Under the pieces are notes generated by a model that was not told the DNA's origin, searched no databases, and worked only from the letters and a program-made list of their open reading frames with translations. Shown here in pieces: positions 6,601-8,288 of a stretch of DNA of 8,288 bases; the first letter of the stretch is position 1, and each line of letters begins with the position of its first letter. The position numbers and the translations under genes are program-made. Source of the DNA: Flavobacteriales bacterium UBA720 (GTDB lineage: Bacteria > Bacteroidota > Bacteroidia > Flavobacteriales > Weeksellaceae); contig DBLQ01000037.1 of assembly GCA_002297505.1 (NCBI GenBank), positions 1 through 8,288 on the forward strand. The letters run 5' to 3'.

Positions 6601-8288
6601 AGTCATCGGAGCTTTCAGAGTAATGAACGAGTACGTCCGTATCAAAAAGATGTGAAGCAAAGCGGGCATAAATGCCAGTGGGTATCCAGCGTTCGCCCAA
6701 ATTAAAATCGAGTTCCTCAAACTCAATTCGTCTTGGTCGGGCTTCTTCCAAAACGGTAAGGCTTGTTTTGGCTTCAGTATCATTGGGATTGTTTTCAATG
6801 TAGTTCAGTACCTCTTGGGCTTTCTCTACTACGTTTCCTGCAATCCAGCGTTCGGATATTTCATATTCCTTTTGCAAAGGATTGTAGTAAATGCGACCGT
6901 GTAAGGCTTCTTTCAAAGCATCATCGGTAATACCGCTGATTTCGGACATATAGTCCAAATCCACGCTTCCGTATTTGTTCAGCGAAGCCGCTAACGCTTC
7001 TTCGGGATTGTCCGTTGCTATTGTTAAGGTGGAGAAACTTACCGGACGGCTGAATATATCCGCTTTGTGTACCACGCCACCAACAACACGCTCCAAATAA
7101 GGGATTTCCTTGCCGGAACTATCCGCTTTGATGAGCTTGATATTATCGGCACTGTTAAGGTTTCCGTACCTTTTGACAAAGGCATCGTAAAGGCGGTTAA
7201 GGGTTTCCCTTTCTTCCTTGTATTCGGTCTGAAACTTTGCCTCTTTATTGTAAAGGTCTTGGTAAACATCACGTACAGCAATGTACGCTTCGGCTCTTGC
7301 TTTCTGTAAGGTCGGTAACTGCAAAGGGTGGAAAACTGCCGTACTGTCTGATGTATCTACATCTTGCAGATGACCGACCCAACCATTATCCACAACAAGA
7401 CAATCGTTACGGTGGTACGATTGCAGTTCGCCACTATAAGGAGCAGGTTCGGGAATGGTATTGGGAACGGCTGGCTTATCAGCTTGGCCATTCCCGTTTA
7501 TTTGTGAAAACAGGTCGCCGATAGCTTCCTGTTTTTTGCCATTGGTAGATGGGCTTCCGTTGGCAGTTCTATTGGTAATCGGAGGCGTATAAGGTTGCTG
7601 CATCGCACTGCTGAACAGGTCAGGTTGGCGACCTATTGCACCTCTTCTTTTGTTGGTGCTTTGCCTTTTAACTTGTGTCGTTTTTTTGGATGGAGCAGCA
7701 ACCATTACAGGCTCGTCCACATTTTCAAACAAGTCGAAAATGCTTAGTTGCTTTAATTCCTGCGGACTTTCCCGATTGATTATAGGAACAGATAAAGATT
7801 GTATTTCCGGCTGAATGGTTACAGGTTCGATAACCGGAGGTGTAACCGTTGGTGTTGGTGTAACAGGAATTTGTAATGCAGGCTCATCGTTCCGTTCGCC
7901 TTTGTATAAATTCAAATTCAGGTGCTTACCAAAATCATCCGTAAGCATTTGTTTGAGGTCTTGGGCAATTCCGTTAACACCGTCTTTATGAGTATAGATG
8001 AGTGCAGGTTGTCCGTAAGGGTCGGTATCTAATTTGCGGTCGGTATGCACAATCCTTGTGCTGTCCTGAAAGAGCGCATTGCCCGGAGTGTTGTATTCCG
8101 TTTGCCTGCTTTGGCAAAACAGTTCTTCGGCTTCGGTCAAGTTTTGTTTTCCCGTATTCTTTTGCAGGATAATCAAATCACTGCCGACTTCCGTACCTGC
8201 ATATTCCGTAAACAGGTTGTTGGGTAAGCGGACAGCCGAAACCAAATTATTATCCTGCATCAACGCCCTGCGTATCGGCTCGTTCTTC
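3614..8288 (-). CDS. large N6-adenine methylase-helicase fusion protein of conjugative elements, DarB-like (5' partial)
   Basis: The frame is open to the right edge. Eight more codons (KNEPIRRA) precede the codon at 8261-8263, a TTG for internal leucine rather than a start. Counting from that codon, 1549 residues are present. Residues 1-36 are the end of an N6-adenine methyltransferase fold (VRLPNNLF, then AGTEVGSDLIILQK); its SAM and NPPF-type motifs must lie outside. A proline-rich linker follows (about 130-280), then a long region (280-660) like that of phage P1 DarB-type proteins. An SF2/SNF2-like helicase follows (about 680-1240): motif I GAGKT (704-708), motif II DESH (869-872), motif III SGT (922-924), and motif VI QRDGRAVRKGN (1205-1215). 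Coiled-coil-like segments lie at 795-855, 1290-1350 and 1440-1510. No nuclease motif is seen. DarB protects incoming DNA from type I restriction; a similar anti-restriction or transfer-DNA role here is inferred. Sampled lines are about 42-50% GC, against roughly 28-41% in the mer-rteC block. Confidence 0.9.
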   Translation of the reverse strand, partial: KNEPIRRALMQDNNLVSAVRLPNNLFTEYAGTEVGSDLIILQKNTGKQNLTEAEELFCQSRQTEYNTPGNALFQDSTRIVHTDRKLDTDPYGQPALIYTHKDGVNGIAQDLKQMLTDDFGKHLNLNLYKGERNDEPALQIPVTPTPTVTPPVIEPVTIQPEIQSLSVPIINRESPQELKQLSIFDLFENVDEPVMVAAPSKKTTQVKRQSTNKRRGAIGRQPDLFSSAMQQPYTPPITNRTANGSPSTNGKKQEAIGDLFSQINGNGQADKPAVPNTIPEPAPYSGELQSYHRNDCLVVDNGWVGHLQDVDTSDSTAVFHPLQLPTLQKARAEAYIAVRDVYQDLYNKEAKFQTEYKEERETLNRLYDAFVKRYGNLNSADNIKLIKADSSGKEIPYLERVVGGVVHKADIFSRPVSFSTLTIATDNPEEALAASLNKYGSVDLDYMSEISGITDDALKEALHGRIYYNPLQKEYEISERWIAGNVVEKAQEVLNYIENNPNDTEAKTSLTVLEEARPRRIEFEELDFNLGERWIPTGIYARFASHLFDTDVLVHYSESSDDFSVKCDRKNLHIWEKYAVKAESRTFDGIALLKHALVNTTPDITKKVMVGDQEVKVRDMEAIQMANTKIDEIRTAFTEWLHAQNDEFKSRLTDQYNDTFNCFVRPNYDGTHQDFPGLDRKALGIEDLYSSQKDTVWMIKLNNGAICDHEVGAGKTLVMCTAAQEMKRLGLAHKPMIIGLKSNVHEIAEAYRTAYPHAKILFPGKEDFTPQKRLRIFGDIKNNDWDCVILTHDQFGVIPQSPEIQKEILEIELDSIERNLDALQSQGKEVTRGMLAGVIKRKENLEVKLKTLQHDIENRKDDVVDFKMMGIDHLFVDESHQFKNLMFNTRHTRVAGLGNVDGSQKALNLLFAIRTIQERINADMGATFLSGTTISNSLTELYLLFKYLRPRALEKQGIHSFDAWAAIYARKTTDYEFSVANNIVAKERFRYFIKVPELAQFYSEITDYRTAKDIGIDRPNKNEVLYNIPPTPDQEDFIKKLMEFAKTGNATLLGREPLSQSEEKAKMLIATDYARKMSLDMRMVSGAYDDHPDNKASHCAANIAKYYNQYNAQKGTQFIFSDLGTYKPGEWNVYSEIKRKLVEDHGIPAHEVRFIQEAKNDKQRKELIKGMNEGKIRVLFGSTSMLGTGVNAQKRAVAVHHLDTPWRPSDLAQRDGRAVRKGNEIAKFFADNKVDVIIYAVEKSLDSYKFNLLYNKQLFIDQLKNNNLGKRTIDEGSMDEKSGMNFSEYVAILSGNTDLLDKAKLEKQIAGLESEKQAFNRSKFSAKYKLQDFTELLDSTQSRLNRMSLDWENLQQRIQKRSDGTIANPVQLDGLPPNEDIKKIGVKLNQLADKARTGGQYEEIGSLYGFTLLVKTEMSEKEGVDIRVNRFLVQGEGNIKYTYNNGLIAKDEKLAAMNFLNALEKLPGYIEQEQEKIAEIQKDLPILQEVVNGTWSKESRLSELKTDLAAVERKIQLSITPETKQDASEQAEKQNEAPKVQESIIRTKGVHSPRGVL
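7423..7876 (-). other. proline-rich linker with three LF-type short motifs inside the methylase-helicase
   Basis: This stretch encodes residues 130-280, counted from the codon at 8261-8263. It is low in complexity (TPTPTVTPP near the start; many Pro, Gln, Asn, Thr) and joins the methyltransferase remnant to the middle region. It contains QLSIF (7736-7750), QPDLF (7613-7627) and IGDLF (7508-7522), spaced about 35-41 residues apart. A basic patch, KRQSTNKRRGAIGR (199-212), sits between the first two. The linker is very likely disordered. The repeated motifs resemble the bacterial sliding-clamp-binding consensus QL(S/D)LF; that role is inferred. Confidence 0.6.

Noticed and set aside
8258..8263. 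A start for the methylase-helicase at TTG (8263) or ATG (8260).
   Set aside because: The frame continues upstream to the window edge with family-like residues (KNEPIRRA), and the methyltransferase core motifs must precede it, so both codons are internal.

Overview
The window looks like part of an integrative conjugative element (ICE, or conjugative transposon) of a Bacteroidota bacterium, most likely Flavobacteriia or Sphingobacteriia. Three things point there. One is an RteC-family regulator, a family tied to CTnDOT-like elements. Another is a very large methylase-helicase protein of the kind carried in Bacteroidota conjugative elements and related to phage P1 DarB. The third is AT-rich, Shine-Dalgarno-poor leaders. 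The exact species cannot be told from the sequence.

Layout: (1) Bases 1-43 are the last codons of a gene that starts outside the window; its product ends in a lysine/cysteine-rich tail. (2) 66-1805 (+) encodes a full-length mercuric reductase, MerA, with an N-terminal heavy-metal-associated domain and the C-terminal vicinal cysteine pair. (3) 1870-2793 (+) encodes a second flavoprotein disulfide reductase, cut off just after its second FAD motif, so the whole C-terminal dimerisation domain is missing. (4) 2765-3607 (+) is rteC, whose start lies inside the broken reductase gene. (5) 3614-8288 (-) is the large methylase-helicase gene. It converges on rteC with only six bases between the stop codons and is open at the right edge, so its 5' part is outside the window.

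How it fits together: a mercury-resistance cargo block (1-2754) appears joined to ICE backbone (rteC and methylase-helicase) at a scar near 2750-2765. The scar destroyed the 3' end of the second reductase and put rteC directly behind the mer genes, on the same strand and with no visible terminator between. In CTnDOT, rteC sits downstream of an antibiotic-responsive cascade and switches on excision; here mer transcription might reach rteC instead. This is inference from gene order. The methylase-helicase probably protects or processes the element's DNA after transfer. Its proline-rich linker carries three short motifs resembling sliding-clamp-binding peptides.

No tRNA, rRNA, CRISPR array, insertion sequence, integrase or convincing attachment site was seen. 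All long stretches are coding; the largest gap is 64 bases (1806-1869).
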